A DNA stretch of 64,000 nucleotides, from assembly GCA_017591395.1 (NCBI GenBank), contig WEDG01002540.1, forward strand, positions 124,001 through 188,000, read 5' to 3'. Source of the DNA: Schistocephalus solidus (lineage: Eukaryota; Platyhelminthes; Cestoda; Diphyllobothriidea; Diphyllobothriidae). A model generated the notes under the pieces. It searched no databases. It worked only from the letters and a program-made list of their open reading frames with translations, and was not told the DNA's origin. Both the position numbers and the translations under genes were made by a program. Below are positions 53,901 through 61,277 of this stretch, piece by piece. The stretch's first letter is position 1, and each line of letters starts with the position of its first letter.

Positions 53901-56809
53901 GCGATAGTAGAAGGAAATGGTTCGCTGTTAATGTTTTGGTTTGAATTTACTAGCAGTAGATCAGATAATCAAGATTAAAATTGGTAAAAATTGTGTTGTC
54001 TACCGGTGATTTCTGTTCTTGTACGTCTGATCATTTACCACTTTGTAGTTCTTATATGATTAAAGATCAGTATTGGCCTCTCTGGCTTATCACATACTAA
54101 GTGAATAATGAAAAGCGGTTGTGGGTTCATTTTTTCTTATTTACGTCGCGTTCAAATGCCCCAACAATACTCGCCAGAATCTGCAACAATGACTGTTTTG
54201 AGTTCTTTTAAATTCAGCGGGTTTAGTGAGTAGAATTAATATGATCATTGGCAATATCTGTAGTGTTTCCCTTACAATTCCTTACTAGAACATCAAACAG
54301 TCGAGTACAGCACAAGAGAACTGACGAAAAATCACCTTTAAGGATAATTTTTGGTTCACTTACCTTCTAATCATGAAAACTCATTGACGAACTGTTCGGC
54401 AGGGGTATCGAAGATCCATCGGTCAGGCTGAAATCGTTGATATTTAGATAGATCAGGAAAGAGCCTTAATAATAATACTTTCAAGTTTGCTATAGCAATT
54501 TCTTAAGGCTAATCGAAAATAAGTGTGCTCTGTGTAAGTACATGAGCGCAACGCTTTTGAGCTTATCCGAACATAAGGAGTTTTATACGTCTTTTTTTAT
54601 TTGTCAATGAAATAGGGGAAAAAGCAAGAATATTTTATGAAATTATCTGCGTAATGGTTGTTTTATTTTTTGTATGGAGATTCGAGATTCATGAGATAAA
54701 ATTGGTAACCGAAAGGTTTTCGTAAATCAACTTCAGTAAAAGAATGCATGAAAATCATTGATAAACATATTGCAGAGTCAACGTAGCTGGTATGAAAACC
54801 ACATACGGTTTCTGTTAAAATATAAAGGAAATATTAATACTTTATTTCACATCAAGTGCCGTTCTAGCCTGTGAGGGTTTTTAACCCTAGCACATTTGCC
54901 TTTAAGGGTTCCAGCGCCATGATTCAGGAAGATAAGACTGAAGCATCAATTATGGATATGAGAATTCAAAAGGCAGTACGGATTATATGAGGCCAATCCT
55001 TTAGGAATTGCCGCTGCTCACTCGGAACCCCATTTACTCTTTGACATAACGAAATTTAATTAAAACTATGTCTACCGCATACAGGGTTGCTCTTACAGAG
55101 AGTTGTTTGCAAATGTGAACAATCTGGAACATATTCCTTTTTAACTAAGTAGAGAAGCCAGCTTGTGATTGAACTGAAACGTGCGAAATAAACCCAATGT
55201 CCACCTATAAACAGGAATAATTTTTAGCTTCTTACTTTGCACTTTCTGAAAACGCCAGACAGGTAAAGCTTTGAAATGCAAGATTGAATCAACTTAAGTC
55301 CCTTTATTTACAGTTTTCTGTAGGTACTTTCAGGTACATTAGGCCACTGATAAACAAAGTGTTACAACGTTAAGTTACTGTTTGCATACTGTTTGCCCGC
55401 ACTTTGAAATTTAATATCGAAGAACATTGCGAGTTACAACTTGTACACATCTTCACTTCGAATTCCTGCTCCAAAAGCTTACTTTGCATAAATTATTCGG
55501 CTACGTGTAGCAGGTAGACAAACCAAAATAATGCTTCCATTATGCGTTTAAGCTGCTTTCTATAGCTTGCTGTTCTTGCTGTTTCCTGACCGAAACTTTT
55601 AAGTATATTTTCAACAAGGTTTTACGTTTGTAGCAAACTCCTGACATTTTCAGTAATCTGATTTTCAAATCTGTCAACGAAGGAATATAGGAATTGTCAT
55701 GACATCTGGCCACTACCTAATGCTCGAAACATAGGATTGGGCTTCACGTAAGCAATTTCTTGATCAGGAGTCTTATATGTCCTCACCCATGATTTTTTGT
55801 TAGATCATTTTCCCGGAAGGATTTCAGAATTCAGTCACAACTATGGTCTGCATATTCGCTAAGGTGGTATTATTGTCCTTTCTGTAAACGGAGTAGGCAA
55901 AACAATGTTTTACAAAACGCATTTATTGTTATTTTTGAATTTTAACTTAAAATAATTATAAGCATTGCTCAAATATTATGAAATGTACTTCATATTAAAG
56001 ATCTTATGTACATTCGTAAAAAAACCTTATAAAATTATGTCATCTTTCGGGTTATCAAAATACAGTACAGTGCTCATAAGCTAGACGTCAAAACCTAAAG
56101 TTGTGTCAAGGTAGTTAATAATCGATTTGTTTAATATTTGTGTATTAAGATTGCGAAAAGTTGCATTGAGTGGTCCAGACGAACGATTGGCAAGCAGACG
56201 TGTGCTTTTGAAAAATTATCTTCCAATCAGCACATGTATAGGAGGATTGGGTACCAGATAAAGCATGTTAGCAATAATGCTCCTCTTTTCATACAAGTGG
56301 GGCGTGTGGATAGGAGGAAGGGAGACAGTGAGGTTTAAATGTAGCCGTGCCAGAATTAAGAGTTGGGGGAGGAAGAGGCCGTGGCGGAGTGCATGCAATT
56401 AACGGACTGCTGGTCATGCTGAGCGTGGAACTTTCAGTCGCTTCTGTGGTTGCCAGCTTACGCTGAACCAGCGACTAAGGTTAGTTTGATGGGGACCCTG
56501 TAAATCCCACGGAAGTCTTTGCCCAGAATCAGCAATTTGTCGGAGCATGTCGATTTTTATACTATTAACTTCGTCTTTTATCGGCCATGCTAGGATATCT
56601 TCCCTTCTTTTAGATAGGCGAGAGAATCGTGCAACCACGGGTGAGTAAACGAGTAAATACACATGGGATGGTCTAATCTGACAAACTATATGTACCTTCG
56701 TCTTGGTCTTGGAAGGTTCTTGAACGCTAATGTCCCGGCGTCTTCTAAGGAGTTCATTTGCCGCATCCTCTTGCCGGAGTATTTTTCGGAATGGAGTTTT
56801 CTTTGCCAT
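2913..56809 (-). CDS. KY/hillarin-like transglutaminase-domain protein, 10-exon gene (overall span)
   Basis: Spliced gene of about 683 codons, assembled by hand from exons 56696-56809, 53387-53434, 44132-44186, 36970-37491, 27594-28013, 21604-21792, 5420-5548, 4324-4530, 3045-3327 and 2913-2998. Phases agree at every junction once one surplus base in exon 4 is removed. Seen: a core with HSWN (His about residue 301) and LFDCTW (Asp about 316), then two repeats that each end in a P-x-x-GEY-x-L-x-x-Y motif (LPKKGEYNLVIY and LPEPGEYALEVY). Family knowledge: KY and hillarin are cytoskeleton- and muscle-associated proteins with a transglutaminase-like fold and C-terminal KY repeats. Inference: a structural or adaptor role, because the Cys of the Cys-His-Asp triad seems replaced (Thr about 241). 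No signal peptide or membrane segment is seen. Exons 4-9 are firm; exons 1, 2 and 10 are less certain. Alternative: part of a longer protein with further exons that I missed. Confidence 0.82.
3045..3327 (-). CDS. KY-like gene, exon 9: body of second KY repeat
   Basis: A 283-nt exon, phase 0 in and phase 1 out. Strong acceptor (tttgttcttctggtgccatttag), donor AAATCA|GTAATG. It reads DGKIPRLTARLRS, EYLEDCILLRDIEAS and LPEPGEYALEVYAAPSDTDE, repeating the GEY motif of exon 7. An earlier donor, CACTTG|GTTAGA, would end the exon in phase 0 and change the last exon's frame; I prefer the later one because it gives IICCENAP, close to the usual end of this repeat. Confidence 0.84.
3328..4323 (-). other. 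intron 8 of the KY-like gene
   Basis: 996 bp. A 72-codon minus frame at 3,729-3,947 has no in-phase splice junctions, and exons 8 and 9 join well without it. No other feature seen. Confidence 0.7.
4324..4530 (-). CDS. KY-like gene, exon 8: inter-repeat linker and start of second KY repeat
   Basis: A 207-nt exon, 69 codons, phase 0 on both sides, donor GAGCCC|GTGAGT. The acceptor (ctaaacaaag) has a weak pyrimidine tract. It opens VFSDVCEYRV, which completes the last strand of the first repeat, then PPTAQTSYGPTEKTVEYGLE and FVELRFIASEP, the usual opening of the next repeat in this family. Confidence 0.88.
4531..5419 (-). other. intron 7 of the KY-like gene
   Basis: 889 bp of AT-rich sequence between exons 7 and 8. 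No coding block or repeat recognised. Confidence 0.75.
5420..5548 (-). CDS. KY-like gene, exon 7: end of first KY repeat
   Basis: A 129-nt exon, 43 codons, phase 0 on both sides. Acceptor attttacttgttag, donor GAAAAA|GTACGT. It reads GANQTRFGIHEVSPEEACVI then HFRLPKKGEYNLVIYSRQ. The P-x-x-GEY-x-L-x-x-Y motif is the signature strand pair of the repeat and recurs in exon 9. It is 16 kb from exon 6, the longest intron of the gene. Confidence 0.9.
5775..6010 (+). repeat. dispersed repeat family B, copy 1 (3' half only)
   Basis: Shares gtgtgatccgagccag, a C-rich centre, ttgacttggtcatgacactg and gtgtgtagtagatgcagc with copies at 6.3-6.7 kb and 62.1-62.6 kb, in the same order and orientation. No coding potential is recognised. 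It may be a 3' UTR fragment or a non-autonomous retroposon. Confidence 0.7.
6304..6725 (+). repeat. dispersed repeat family B, copy 2
   Basis: Matches the 62.1-62.6 kb copy through gttgccaacagacaggatag, ctcggaccgcgtggtcgacc, gagccaggctgcaat and tccgtgggatccgagtcagg, with substitutions and small gaps. The open frames over it on both strands are compositional, not genes. Confidence 0.75.
7640..7652. repeat. short (GT)n microsatellite
   Basis: About six GT units (gagtgtgtgtgtgtaaa) in intron 6. Confidence 0.9.
9050..9095 (+). repeat. degenerate telomere-like repeat block
   Basis: Spaced variants of TTAGGG: gttaaggttggcgttagggt follows a G-rich lead-in (cagtagggacaaggtgagg). TTAGGG is the telomere unit of flatworms. 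Intronic position and degeneracy suggest an interstitial copy. Confidence 0.55.
9831..10540 (+). pseudogene. Penelope-like retroelement remnant: partial GIY-YIG endonuclease C-terminus
   Basis: The plus frame at 10132-10476 reads RRIEHPAEVRMNDASSQIAG, then HPTGPG and GDNRVSRELLE, then LNKHNDL and YPAL. This order (R..EH..AVR, DASSQIA.H.TGPGH, GDNRVSRELLE, IN(K)H.DLP..Y..L) is what I recall for the GIY-YIG end of retroelements abundant in flatworm genomes. Penelope-like elements carry such a nuclease after the reverse transcriptase. The GIY-YIG strand itself and the RT are missing, so the copy is 5'-truncated. Frames over 9,831-10,118 are not recognised. The region is GC-richer than its surroundings, as expected of an insertion. 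The family name is from memory and needs a search. Confidence 0.5.
11328..11395 (-). repeat. tRNA-derived SINE fragment
   Basis: On the minus strand it has box-A-like TAGCTCAGTTG (11368-11378) and box-B-like GCTTCGATACC (11340-11350), 28 bases apart instead of the usual 40-55, so the anticodon arm is shortened. It is not a functional tRNA. Confidence 0.5.
13488..13540 (+). repeat. degenerate telomere-like repeat block
   Basis: Reads ggctaatgttagggtgagaa then ttagggcataggtttaaggt and agggttaag: repeated TTAGGG variants with short spacers, intron 6. Confidence 0.65.
16407..16422. repeat. short (AT)n microsatellite
   Basis: Eight AT units in intron 6. Confidence 0.9.
19566..19618. repeat. inverted telomere-like repeat (hairpin)
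   Basis: TAACCCTAAC at 19573-19582 faces its exact complement GTTAGGGTTA at 19598-19607 across a 15-base loop. The arms extend imperfectly to CATGC and GCATG outside. See the findings. Confidence 0.8.
21604..21792 (-). CDS. KY-like gene, exon 6: start of first C-terminal KY repeat
   Basis: A 189-nt exon, 63 codons, phase 0 on both sides. Acceptor attttttcttgcag, donor GACGCA|GTAAGT. It begins SFAEWPLVKPAFFQYGL, which fits the family's segment straight after the WQLL box, and continues as alternating beta-like sequence (TNLVVKLKMHP, KLMFTYQLNL). The neighbouring open-frame residues on each side are intron read-through. Confidence 0.9.
23770..23803 (+). repeat. 17-bp tandem duplication
   Basis: taccatcttgtgtactg is followed at once by taccatcttgtgtacta. 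One mismatch in two units. Confidence 0.9.
24818..24843. repeat. (CT)n microsatellite
   Basis: About 26 bases of CT units with two interruptions. It creates long chance frames on both strands. Confidence 0.9.
26364..26671 (+). repeat. tRNA-derived SINE, tandem unit 1 of 3
   Basis: A 308-bp unit: a roughly 155-bp leader (starting tcttatcaacaaatatctca), a tRNA-like part with box A TGGCTCAATGG (26523-26533) and box B GGTTCGAATCT (26566-26576), 43 bases apart as in real tRNA genes, and a tail with ggctgatgacggcttgtaag, ccagaaatggcc and attccggtctcc. The leader upstream of the tRNA-like part is unusual for a simple SINE and suggests the repeating unit was cut in the middle of an array. The acceptor stem does not pair, so it is not a functional tRNA. 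Confidence 0.8.
26672..26981 (+). repeat. tRNA-derived SINE, tandem unit 2 of 3
   Basis: A 310-bp unit nearly identical to unit 1. Box A is at 26833-26843 and box B at 26876-26886. The tail motif is altered to ggctgatcacggctaataag. Clear direct tandem repeat. Confidence 0.82.
26982..27260 (+). repeat. tRNA-derived SINE, tandem unit 3 of 3 (3' truncated)
   Basis: Same unit, with box A at 27141-27151 and one inserted base in box B (ggtttcgaatc). The sequence ends after gccagaaatggcc and passes into an AT-rich segment (agaaatatatatataat). Fragments of it give minus-strand chance frames. Confidence 0.82.
27594..28013 (-). CDS. KY-like gene, exon 5: second half of the transglutaminase-like core
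   Basis: A 420-nt exon (140 codons), phase 0 at both ends. The acceptor follows a long pyrimidine tract (gtgtaaacag) and the donor is GTG|GTAAGT. It starts AFESMCRYSGIPC, the typical KY continuation after exon 4's NYVQ. It contains the family His (HSWN, residue 55 of the exon) and Asp (LFDCTW, residue 70), then YPFEDCWQLLSPP, which resembles the WQLL box that closes the domain. Between residues 84 and 101 is a Thr/Asn/Ala-rich low-complexity insert. A 213-codon open frame runs on upstream, but its 5' part is intronic: it lacks a usable splice junction and family similarity. Confidence 0.92.
31625..31785 (+). repeat. degenerate telomere-like repeat block (about 160 bp)
   Basis: A long series of spaced TTAGGG-like units on the plus strand: acggttagggctaagatcaa, gttaggattaaggtttgc, cttaatattagggctagagt. 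Its complement yields a 100-codon minus frame made of LIL/LTL repeats, which is not a gene. Confidence 0.75.
35894..35929 (+). repeat. 18-bp tandem duplication
   Basis: gcagggacggtgagctgc is followed by gcagggacggtgacctgc, one mismatch, in an otherwise AT-rich part of intron 4. Confidence 0.9.
36970..37491 (-). CDS. KY-like gene, exon 4: first half of the transglutaminase-like core (frame broken by +1 base)
   Basis: Begins after a pyrimidine-rich acceptor (cccattttttcgaccaacag) and ends at a TTCAG|GTAGGT donor, 522 nt. The 5' part reads DVVETTVVCQQQ onward in one frame. After a run of seven A (minus strand; 37352-37358 on the plus strand) the family-like reading continues in another frame (DKEGHYQPPIDSNS), through LITLRGLNTDEEKVRAIFSW to GTANYVQ. 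Dropping one A joins the two halves in one frame that matches phases at both ends (1 in, 0 out). YQPPID, the EEKVRAIFSWL helix and SPDVILPKLAAGTANYVQ fit the KY family's region just before the core. Thr in GTANYVQ sits about where the nucleophilic Cys is expected. Confidence 0.85.
39128..39298 (+). repeat. degenerate telomere-like repeat block (about 170 bp)
   Basis: Spaced TTAGGG-like units: gaggtgagggttatgttt, ggttaaggtctaaggttagg, gttcgtgttaac and attgttagggttaaccc. Similar in length and decay to the 31.6 kb block. Confidence 0.75.
40790..41064 (-). repeat. tRNA-derived SINE (minus orientation)
   Basis: On the minus strand it begins GGGGCCTCATAGCTCAGTTG (box A, 41045-41055), then box B GGTTTGAATCC (40991-41001), then CCACCAAGGCCGCCGA and a body with TTCACAAGTGAGTCATACAA. 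The tail runs to an AT-rich end near 40,790. The 54-base box spacing and weak stems argue against a working tRNA gene. Confidence 0.7.
41205..41420 (+). repeat. tRNA-derived SINE (plus orientation, 5' end degraded)
   Basis: Box B GGTTCGAATCC at 41255-41265, then caccgaggacgcagagtttt and tcacaagtgggtcgaacgaa. The body matches the neighbouring minus-strand SINE (TTCACAAGTGAGTC) but runs the other way. Box A is not clear. Confidence 0.6.
44132..44186 (-). CDS. KY-like gene, exon 3
   Basis: A 55-nt exon with acceptor ttccttgcgcag and donor GACG|GTGAGT. Phase 0 in, phase 1 out. It reads VGHEKKPKRSKETKVVLD plus one base; that base joins GA at the start of exon 4 to make a Gly codon. One of the other two frames is closed by a stop. 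It encodes a lysine-rich linker before the core domain. Confidence 0.65.
44187..53386 (-). other. intron 2 of the KY-like gene
   Basis: 9.2 kb. AT-rich apart from the GC-rich island at 49.1-49.85 kb. A short gtagtatat reiteration lies near 46,660-46,680. The 74-codon minus frame at 46,045-46,269 lacks splice donors in phase. No other feature supported. Confidence 0.65.
49110..49850 (+). other. GC- and CpG-rich island with a 134-codon ORF, unclassified (possible mobile element)
   Basis: The base composition changes sharply at both ends. The plus frame at 49411-49815 has 134 codons; its second half (from GAPSFITNWYAAESDGSVVA through ALSLCELEQILHQF to GQKIGYFWRVGPSLS) reads like a soluble helical protein and is better composed than nearby chance frames. 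I do not recognise a family. Possibilities: the gag-like start of an LTR element with the preceding 400 bases as its LTR, an internal piece of another retroelement, or a small intronic gene. No terminal repeats could be confirmed by eye. Confidence 0.4.
53387..53434 (-). CDS. KY-like gene, exon 2 (48 nt micro-exon)
   Basis: A 48-nt block with a strong donor (GAGCTG|GTAAGA) and an acceptor ending ttcgcag. Its length is a multiple of three, so it preserves phase; in phase 0 it gives 16 residues beginning NMRMAMSACG. All three frames are open, so the phase comes only from its neighbours. It could be alternatively spliced, or a chance pair of splice sites. Confidence 0.42.
53435..56695 (-). other. 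intron 1 of the KY-like gene
   Basis: 3.3 kb. AT-rich. The minus frame at 53,611-53,862 has no matching splice sites in phase. No gene or named repeat seen. Confidence 0.55.
56696..56809 (-). CDS. KY-like gene, exon 1 (putative start codon)
   Basis: Encodes 38 residues beginning MAKKTPFRKILRQ, basic and highly charged, and ends at an AAG|GTACAT donor in phase 0. The ATG at 56809 has a good context (cttaccATGG). The frame stays open upstream, so a start at 56863 (18 codons longer) is possible. Assignment to this gene rests on phase, the donor and position, not on a recognised domain. Confidence 0.5.
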
Positions 56810-57170
56810 GGTAAGTGTAGGGGGGTTCCACTGGTCCGATGACAAATATTTGCTCAAAAACATATATCCCGACACCCGTTCTCGCGGATCAAAACCTAGA
56901 TACTGTCGACTGAATAATGTTTTTGACAAAGAAGTAGATTAAGTTTCTGTTGGAGATTTAAAAAACTGTCAATTTCCAGACCAAGTTGTCTTTATATAGA
57001 CGCTACTTTGAAAGTTATCTTCAGGTCCTGTGTTTAGAAGAACGTATAAAAAAGGAAGCAAGCCTTCTGCTTCCACCTGCCACGTGAATTTGATCGACGG
57101 AGGTGTTTGCCATACAGCATAGACATTTAATTCTATAATATGTCCTGTTCCTTACTGTATGGCTTGCTAT
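56810..57170 (-). promoter_or_regulatory. presumed 5' UTR / proximal promoter region of the KY-like gene
   Basis: The sequence directly upstream of the likely start codon. No clear TATA box on the minus strand. A plus-strand tataaaaaagg near 57,045 points the other way. The frame stays open upstream of the ATG for about 40 codons, so a 5' UTR with a longer N-terminus cannot be excluded. Inference from position only. Confidence 0.3.
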
Positions 57171-57821
57171 TGGGGGTTAGGGGGTACTAGTTATGAGTAG
57201 CATCACACAGGTCGCTCCATCTGTCTCGTATAGGTGATGAATGCTCATGTGACTGCCTCTAGCTGGTACCCAACTCTCACGTGTGGCTCCTCGAAGCTGG
57301 TTCTTACCAGCGGACACACCCCGGGCGATCGCCAAGACCGCTGGGCAAAACCAGATGAGGGTCTCCCGTGTTGTGTGTATCTTCACACCAGGTATGTATG
57401 CTCATTTACTCTTACTTCTACCCCTGCCCTTCTCTTTCTCTTTTCACCCTTCCCTCCTCACCCACGGTCGAAAACGTCCGACGGCGAGTGTGACATGCAA
57501 TCACGTAGGCGACCCAGGCGAATAGATCGTTCTCTCACTAATCCAAATCGTGACACGTAGTGGAGTTCGGTAGCCGCCTGGGATGACTCAATAGTCCTAT
57601 TTAGGGACAGCAATGATTACCCCTCTCGCGGGGGAGTGGGCTAGAAAAGGAACACTAAACAAATACTCGGTCTCACGATAGCTGCATCAGACCATGGCTA
57701 GCAGACTGCAATTACATGTTGTTGAAAAACTCTCAACAATATCAACAACAACTCCTCTCCCAATCTGTCCCACCGTACCCTCCGGGGTACCCCCAGACTA
57801 CTCAAGTAAGCTTTCTCACTC
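57171..57821 (+). repeat. probable 5' UTR of the LINE or other repeat sequence
   Basis: GC content rises near 57,170 and stays high into the LINE coding part. It contains ctgggatgactcaatagtcc and a C-rich stretch (57,420-57,470). The open frames here are not recognised. I place it with the LINE because of composition and continuity; the true 5' end is unresolved. Confidence 0.4.
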
Positions 57822-57882
57822 AAGCAGCCTGGAAATTTCAATCCCTTTTAGAAAATACCAGGAGTAATGACTGGAACGGAGG

Positions 57883-58621
57883 ATGGTGCTAGTCGCTCAT
57901 GAACTGCCGTGCTACAAGGTGGGCATTGCGGCTCCCAGTGTGACCCGATTCTCTGAACAGGGTCAGCTGGAGAAGGTGGGTGCCGGCTACACCTTCTTCT
58001 GGAGCGGCTGGCCAAAGGCAGAGCGACGTGACGCTGGTGTCGCCTTTGCCACCTGGAACGACATCGTGGGACGTCTGCCCTGTCTGCCGCAGTGTATCAA
58101 TGATCGCCTTATGAGCCTCCACCTGCCACTTCGGGGAGACATGTTCGCCACCATCATCAGCGCCTTTGCTCCCCCAAAGACGCGCTCTGATACGGCGAAG
58201 GACGAACTCTACAAGGATCTACACGCCCTCTTGTTGACTGTGCCGTTGGCCGATAAGTTAATTGTCCTTGGTGAATTTACTGCCCGCATAAGGACAGACC
58301 GTGCCTCTTGGAGAGGAGTGCTCGGTCTCCATGGTTTCGATAGCCCCTAATGATAACAGGCTCTTTCTTCTGCGAACGTGTGTGGAACACCGTCTCCTGC
58401 GGACCAACACCTTACGCCTTCTGACGCGGGAGAAGGCCACGTGGATGCATCCTCGATCGCGGCGCTTGCAGCTGCTGGACTATGTTCTCGTCCGAAGGCG
58501 AGATAAACAGGACGTGCTGGTGACAAAGGCAATCTCCGGTGCCGATGGATGGACGGTTCACGGCCTCGTCATTTCTGAGATGAGGCTTCGTCTGCAACCA
58601 CGCAGAAGACCCCAAGGTTAG
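57883..58621 (+). pseudogene. LINE endonuclease domain (two frames, mutated)
   Basis: The first frame (57883-58350) has [39 protein letters not shown] and [12 protein letters not shown]. The second (58301-58621) has LLRTCVEHRLLRTNTL, TWMHPRSRRLQLLDYVLVRR and HGLVIS. Family knowledge: AP-type nucleases carry GDFNAR and DH motifs; here they read GEFTAR and VHG, so catalytic residues are lost. A frameshift near 58,340 splits the domain, and the start is also frameshifted after AAWKFQSLLENTRSN. Confidence 0.82.
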
Positions 58622-58726
58622 CGAGCACAAGGTAATTGGAATACTGTTTTGATGAATATACCTGCTCACCATCTGCATTTTAGCAACGAACTGGCCAACT
58701 GACTAGACAACCTTCCAGTTGCTGAT

Positions 58727-59083
58727 GTGGACATCTCCGTGGAGAACCGCTGGTATCAGCTGAGGGACACACTCCAATTCACCACCCTGGATGTCCTCAG
58801 CCACGCACGTCATCAGCACCGAGACTGTTTCGATGACAATGCGGCAGGTATCAACGTTCTCCTCGTCGAGAAGAACCACTTGCACAAAGCCTACGTCAAT
58901 CACCCTACCGCTGCAAACAAGACAGCCTTCGACCGAAGTCGCCGCCCTGTACAGAAGTGGCTGCGGGAGATGCAGGATGCCTGGATGACAAGCAAAGCCG
59001 AGAAAATCCAAGAGTACGCGGACCGAAACGAATGGAAGTACTTCTTCGCCGCCACTAAGGCTGTCTATGGAACTTCCGTCTAA
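58727..59083 (+). pseudogene. LINE linker between endonuclease and reverse transcriptase
   Basis: 118 codons with WYQLRDTLQFTTLDVLSHA, EKNHLHKAY, VQKWLREMQDAW and KYFFAATKAVYG, the helical segment usual between the two enzymes in such elements. It ends in a TAA where the RT frame should continue. A chance minus frame of 289 codons covers this region and the RT. Confidence 0.75.
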
Positions 59084-59134
59084 GGCGCCGCCCCTCTTCT
59101 CAGTTCCGGTGGCTGCACGGTACTCACTGAGAAG

Positions 59135-59950
59135 ATGCAAATCCTGACGCGATTGGCAGAACATTTCCAAAGCGTTCTCCACCAGCCCTACACCATCTCC
59201 GACGCCGTTATCGATCGCCTGCCTAAAGTTGAAATCAACGCCAACCTTGATCTTCCATCCTCTCTTCAAGAAACCATCAGAGCCGTGCAGCAACTCTCCA
59301 GCGGGAAAGCACCTGGCTCGGACGCGATCCCTGCTGCAATTTACAAGCATGATGGACCCCAACTGATGAACCGACTCACAATGCTCTTCCAGGAGATGTG
59401 GCACCAAGGGCAAGTCCTTTGGGATTTCAAAGACTTCACCATTGTCCACCTCTACAAGAAGAAAGGGAACCACCAACTCTGCTACAACCACCGAGGAATC
59501 TCGCTGCTTAAAATCGCTGGAAAGATCTTCGCCCGCGTTCTCCTCAATCGCCTGAAAGCTCACCTGGAGCAAGGACTACTCCCGGAAAGCCAATGTGGCT
59601 TCCGACTACACCGAGGAACTATCGACATGATCTTCGCCGCTCGACAGCTGCAAGAGGAGTGCCAGGAGAGGGAAACTCACCTTCATGCTAGCTTCGTGGA
59701 TCTGATGAAAGCCTTTGAAAGTGTGAATCACGACGGGCTGTGGAAAATTATGCCGAAATTCGGATGTCCCGAACCTTTCACGCATATGGTGCGTCAGCTT
59801 CACGAGGGTATGAGGGCGCGCGTTACTAACAACGGGGCAATATCCGAAGCATTCGCAGTCATCAACGGAGTGAAGCAGGGCTGCATCCTTGCACCTATAC
59901 TTTTCAGTCTCATGTTCTCTGCCATGTTAACGAACGCATACCATGAATAA
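59135..59950 (+). pseudogene. LINE reverse transcriptase, fingers and palm (motifs A and B)
   Basis: 271 codons open. Shows SSGKAPGSDAIPAAIYKH, NHRGISLLKIAGKIFARVLL, LPESQCGFRLHRGTIDMIF, motif A FVDLMKAFES (about 59,693) and motif B NGVKQGCILAPILFSLMF. RT family knowledge: the first Asp of motif A binds metal and is present. A TAA after AYHE stops the frame just before motif C. Confidence 0.9.
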
Positions 59951-59977
59951 AGCCCCGGGATCCGCATCACCTTCCGG

Positions 59978-60463
59978 ATGGACGGCCGACTACTCAACCA
60001 ACGAAGGATGCACTTCCGCTCACATGTCTCTACAGCCACCATCCACGAATTTCTCTTCGCTGACGACTGCGCACTCGATGCAACGACAAAAGAGGAAATG
60101 CAAAGGAGCATGGATCTCTTCGCTGCCGCCTGTGACAACTTCGGACTTCCTATCAATACTGAGAAAACGGCTGTGATGCATCAGCCGCCACCCAATACCA
60201 TCTACACCGCAGCTCACATCAATTTTAATGGCACCAAACTGTAATCTGTGGATACCTTCACGTACCTGGGCGGCAATCTCTCCCGCAGCACCAAAATTAA
60301 CGATGAGATCACCCATTGGATTGTTAAAGCCAGTCAAGCCGTTGGACGCATGCAGAACGTGGTCTGGAATCGACACGGTCTCCACCTCAGCGCCAAACTC
60401 AAGATGTACAAAGCTGTCATATTGCCGACGCTGCTGTATGGAGCAGAGACGTGGACGATCTAA
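59978..60463 (+). pseudogene. LINE reverse transcriptase, motif C and thumb
   Basis: Continues the RT after the stop: LFADDCALD (motif C, about 60,053) and INTEKTAVMHQPPPN, then an in-frame TAA at 60242-60244, then [36 protein letters not shown] and LLYGAETWT. Two more stops follow TWTI. Downstream, [20 protein letters not shown] and later stops (60,470-60,620) show further decay. Confidence 0.88.
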
Positions 60464-60769
60464 GAAAAGTAGGGGTGGAAGCTCAACCACTTCCACCTCA
60501 GCTGCCTTCGCAGAATACTAAAGCTGACATGGCAAGACAGGATACCGGACACGGAAGTGTTGGAACTTGCAGGCCATCTCAGCAGTTATGCTCAGCTGAA
60601 ACATCCGCGACTGCGCTGAAGTAGCCACCTAGTGAGGATGGACGATGAACGACCACCCAAATGACTCTTCTATTGAAATGTCGCCATGGGTTCTCGTCGA
60701 CAATGGGGTCATAACCGACGCTACTAGGACACTCTGAAGACCTCCCTGAAGCAACTGCAGATCAACCCG

Positions 60770-61249
60770 GTGACCTGGGAGGACCTCGCCGGGAACCGAC
60801 CGGCTTGGAGAAGGACAGTAAAGACAGGAGCAGCAATCTATGAAGCCAACCGGATCGCCACCGCCAAGACCAAAAGAGCGGCACGAAAGTCACCAGCATC
60901 CCGGACCAACACCGCCAATGCCCTGGCCCTTCTAACATGCCCACGCTGTCAACGCACCTTCCGCGTGCGAATCGGCCTGGTCAGACATCTTCGGACGCAA
61001 TGTACCAATTATCCGACAATTCCAACTTCTACTTCAAATTCTGCCAACCCTCCTTCGGACTCCCTCACCCTCACTCCTGGCATCAATTCAATCACTCCCA
61101 CCATCATAGAGACCACATCCCAATACTCATCACATGTTACCTCCTCCACCACCACCATCAGCATCATCAGCGATGGGGACTTTCTCCTAAGCTGTCCTCA
61201 TTTCGACAGCAAATTCAAGTCACGCATCGGCCTGGTCATTCACTTGTGA
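60770..61249 (+). pseudogene. LINE C-terminal domain with zinc fingers 1-2
   Basis: Reads TWEDLAGNRPAWRR and GAAIYEANRIATAKTKRAAR, then a finger CPRCQRTFRVRIGLVRHL with C at codon 57 (about 60,938) closed by RTQC (Cys-Cys-His-Cys type). After a Ser/Thr/Pro-rich stretch there is a worn finger CPHFDSKFKSRIGLVIHL whose second Cys is lost. TGA ends the frame. Confidence 0.82.
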
Positions 61250-61277
61250 GTCCATTCTTACATAGCCTGGTAAACCA

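Noticed and set aside
56414..56690. Continuation of the exon 1 frame (to 171 codons) as coding
   Set aside because: A good donor lies at 56,695, the sequence after it has no family similarity, and the downstream exons fit phase from that donor.
58703..59572. Longest minus-strand frame in the window (289 codons)
   Set aside because: It is antisense to the LINE linker and reverse transcriptase, whose plus-strand reading is clearly the real one. The frame reflects codon bias on the opposite strand.
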